Source: Macrococcus carouselicus | GTDB lineage: Bacteria; Bacillota; Bacilli; Staphylococcales; Staphylococcaceae | Length of the DNA stretch: 64,000 nucleotides | Reading direction: 5' to 3' | NCBI RefSeq assembly: GCF_004359515.1 | Contig: NZ_SCWD01000001.1 | Location: forward strand, 496,001-560,000 | The notes under the pieces: model-generated | The model's input: the letters and a program-made list of their open reading frames with translations, nothing else | Database searches by the model: none | What the model was told of the DNA's origin: nothing | Program-made: the position numbers and the translations under genes | In this document: one piece after another, positions 62,539 to 64,000 of the stretch | Position numbering within the stretch: position 1 is the stretch's first letter | Layout: the number at the start of each line of letters is the position of its first letter

Positions 62539-63486
62539 ATGCAGACCATTCATATCAACCGTGCAGAAGAAATGTACGATCACCCGCCGATCGCGCTGGC
62601 GGTCGGTTTCTTTGACGGCATTCATCTTGGACACTTGACCGTTATCAGCAAAATGATTGAAGTAGCGGAAGTGAATAAGCTGAAGAAAGCGGTCATGACG
62701 TTTGACCCGCACCCATCTGTTGTTCTCAATCCTGAGAAGAAACGGACCGACTACTTGACGCCATTAAATGAAAAGAGACGTATCTTTGAGAAACTAGGTG
62801 TTGACTACCTGTTCATCGTGCCGTTCACGTCTAAATTCGCTGCGATGTCTGAAAAGGATTTCATCCGTGACTATCTGACAGATAATCACGTCAAAGAAGT
62901 CATCGCAGGGTTTGATTTCACTTACGGCAAATACGGTAAAGGTAATATGCTGAAGCTTGCTGAAGACAGAGACGGCTTCAATGTGACCACAGTCTCCAAG
63001 AAAGCGCTGAATGATGAGAAAGTCTCGACCACTGAGATCCGCCGCATGCTGATGGACGGAGAAGTGGAGGAGGCGAATGCACAGCTCGGCAGGCCCTATA
63101 AGATTTCGGGTCTTGTCGTTCAAGGTGAGAAGCGGGGACGTACAATCGGCTTTCCGACAGCGAATGTCATGCCTGATGAGGATTATGTCATGCCGAAGCT
63201 CGGTGTCTATGCCGTCACGCTGAAACAGCTCAGTACAGGTGAGACCTTCAAAGGCGTCTGCAATATCGGCTACAAGCCGACATTCCATGATCCATCAAAA
63301 TCTGCTGTTTCCATTGAAGTGCATATCTTTGACTTCCATGATTCTATCTACGGGGAGCGCGTTGAGGTATTCTGGCATGAATTCCTGCGACCTGAGCAGA
63401 AGTTCAGTGGCATCGATGCACTGATTGCACAGATCAACCAGGATAAGGTAAAGGCAGAACAGATTCTTCGTGACATGGAGCTATAG
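62539..63486 (+). CDS. ribF: Bifunctional riboflavin kinase / FAD synthetase
   Basis: 315 residues. N-terminal FAD synthetase (nucleotidyltransferase) with G-F-F-D-G-I-H-L-G-H; C-terminal riboflavin kinase (about 180-310) with K-R-G-R-T-I-G-F-P-T-A-N. It converts riboflavin to FMN and FAD. GAGAAAGAG is a modest ribosome site. truB-ribF-rpsO-pnp is the usual Firmicute order. The rpsO promoter lies inside its last codons. Confidence 0.96.
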   Translation: MQTIHINRAEEMYDHPPIALAVGFFDGIHLGHLTVISKMIEVAEVNKLKKAVMTFDPHPSVVLNPEKKRTDYLTPLNEKRRIFEKLGVDYLFIVPFTSKFAAMSEKDFIRDYLTDNHVKEVIAGFDFTYGKYGKGNMLKLAEDRDGFNVTTVSKKALNDEKVSTTEIRRMLMDGEVEEANAQLGRPYKISGLVVQGEKRGRTIGFPTANVMPDEDYVMPKLGVYAVTLKQLSTGETFKGVCNIGYKPTFHDPSKSAVSIEVHIFDFHDSIYGERVEVFWHEFLRPEQKFSGIDALIAQINQDKVKAEQILRDMEL

Positions 63487-63499
63487 ATTATGCTATAAT
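63470..63499 (+). promoter_or_regulatory. Promoter of rpsO
   Basis: GTGACA, 18-base spacer, TATAAT; the -35 lies in the ribF coding end. The ~80-base leader holds a small GTCG / CGAC hairpin (63523-63536) and could serve S15 autoregulation. Confidence 0.7.
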
Positions 63500-63583
63500 A
63501 GTTCAGTACCTTTCCTTGGCTTGTCGACACTCCGACGACGTGCTCAGGTTGTGGTGTAAATTATAATAGGAGGTCATTTAATT

Positions 63584-63853
63584 ATGGCAATTACACAAGA
63601 ACGTAAAAATGAAATCATTGCAGAGTACCGTGTTCATGATACAGACACAGGCTCACCAGAAGTACAGATCGCAGTTTTAACTGCTGAAATCAATGCGTTA
63701 AACGAACATTTACGTACTCACAAAAAAGACCACCACTCACGTCGTGGACTTTTAAAAATGGTTGGTCGTCGTAAAAACTTACTGACATACCTTCGTGAGA
63801 ACGATGTTCAACGTTACCGTGAATTAATTAAATCATTAGGTTTACGTCGATAA
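63584..63853 (+). CDS. rpsO: 30S ribosomal protein S15
   Basis: 89 residues; ATG behind [22 protein letters not shown] and H[10 protein letters not shown]...V-G-R-R-K are textbook S15. It binds the central domain of 16S rRNA early in assembly. Codon use is A/T-biased as in rpsB and tsf. A terminator separates it from pnp. Confidence 0.98.
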   Translation: MAITQERKNEIIAEYRVHDTDTGSPEVQIAVLTAEINALNEHLRTHKKDHHSRRGLLKMVGRRKNLLTYLRENDVQRYRELIKSLGLRR

Positions 63854-63861
63854 TTTATCAG

Positions 63862-63895
63862 GTCGAAAGGAACTCACGTTTCTTTCGACTTTTTT
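63862..63895 (+). terminator. Terminator of rpsO
   Basis: GTCGAAAG / CTTTCGAC hairpin followed by TTTTTTAT. Confidence 0.82.
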
Positions 63896-63954
63896 ATGAC
63901 TAAATTTTTAATCAATGATATGATGGAAGATATAAACTTGAGAGGAGCATTTTA

Positions 63955-64000
63955 ATGTCTCAGAAAAAAGTATTTACAACTGAATGGGCAGGACGCCCGT
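63955..64000 (+). CDS. pnp: Polynucleotide phosphorylase, N-terminal codons (cut by window edge)
   Basis: ATG behind GAGAGGAGC opens a frame that runs off the window: M-S-Q-K-K-V-F-T-T-E-W-A-G-R-P. This matches the start of PNPase, the 3'-5' exoribonuclease that follows rpsO in most bacteria. Only 15 codons are visible. Confidence 0.85.
   Translation, partial: MSQKKVFTTEWAGRP

Noticed and set aside
1-64000. tRNA or rRNA genes, CRISPR arrays, insertion sequences
   Set aside because: None seen by eye on either strand; no transposase frame and no regularly spaced repeats were found.

Overview
The window is a Firmicute chromosome of the Staphylococcaceae type with the late half of a prophage inserted in it. 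The core gene order dprA-topA-trmFO-xerC-hslV-hslU-codY / rpsB-tsf / pyrH-frr / uppS-cdsA-dxr-rseP-proS-polC / rimP-nusA-ylxR-ylxQ-infB / rbfA-truB-ribF / rpsO-pnp, and the close match of PolC, TopA, XerC and UppS to staphylococcal proteins as I remember them, place it there. The chromosomal half is clearly richer in G+C than Staphylococcus aureus, so a higher-GC relative such as a Macrococcus-like species is my guess; the species cannot be fixed from this window.

Positions 1 to about 31,478 are an AT-rich prophage of the HK97 / long-tailed (siphovirus) type. From left to right: the end of an HNH homing-type endonuclease, a large unknown protein with sigma-factor-like stretches, a packaging HNH endonuclease, two tiny genes, a reverse-strand pair of membrane-protein genes, a 326-base spacer that may hold cos and carries a parS-like palindrome, small and large terminase, portal, protease, capsid, head-tail connectors, major tail protein, tail chaperones joined by a -1 frameshift, a 1483-residue tape measure, Dit, Tal, receptor-binding baseplate proteins, holin, a three-domain endolysin, and then accessory genes (small membrane proteins, a lipoprotein, a coiled-coil protein). 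The right end carries a Myb/SANT-like DNA-binding protein and a large serine recombinase. The left end, with lysogeny control, replication genes and attL, lies outside the window.

The prophage sits inside dprA. Only the last ~58 codons of dprA remain at 31,479-31,652, directly after the recombinase stop codon. The lysogen should therefore lack a normal DprA (natural transformation) unless the phage excises.

From 31,653 on the genes are housekeeping: DNA topology and chromosome dimer resolution (topA, xerC), tRNA modification (trmFO, truB), proteolysis (hslVU), nutrient-responsive repression (codY), translation (rpsB, tsf, frr, proS, infB, rbfA, rpsO), UMP kinase, lipid and isoprenoid synthesis (uppS, cdsA, dxr), regulated intramembrane proteolysis (rseP), replication (polC), transcription elongation (nusA) and RNA decay (pnp). 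Strong sigma-A-type promoters and intrinsic terminators divide them into units.

Two places depart from the expected core layout. Between infB and rbfA lies an insert with an unknown gene, a manganese/zinc ABC transporter (reverse strand), a DtxR/MntR-type repressor with a matching operator, and then a separate promoter with a 140-base multi-hairpin leader in front of rbfA. The 3' end of truB carries an exact 199-bp tandem duplication that adds ten foreign residues to TruB and leaves an orphan copy of its C-terminal domain.
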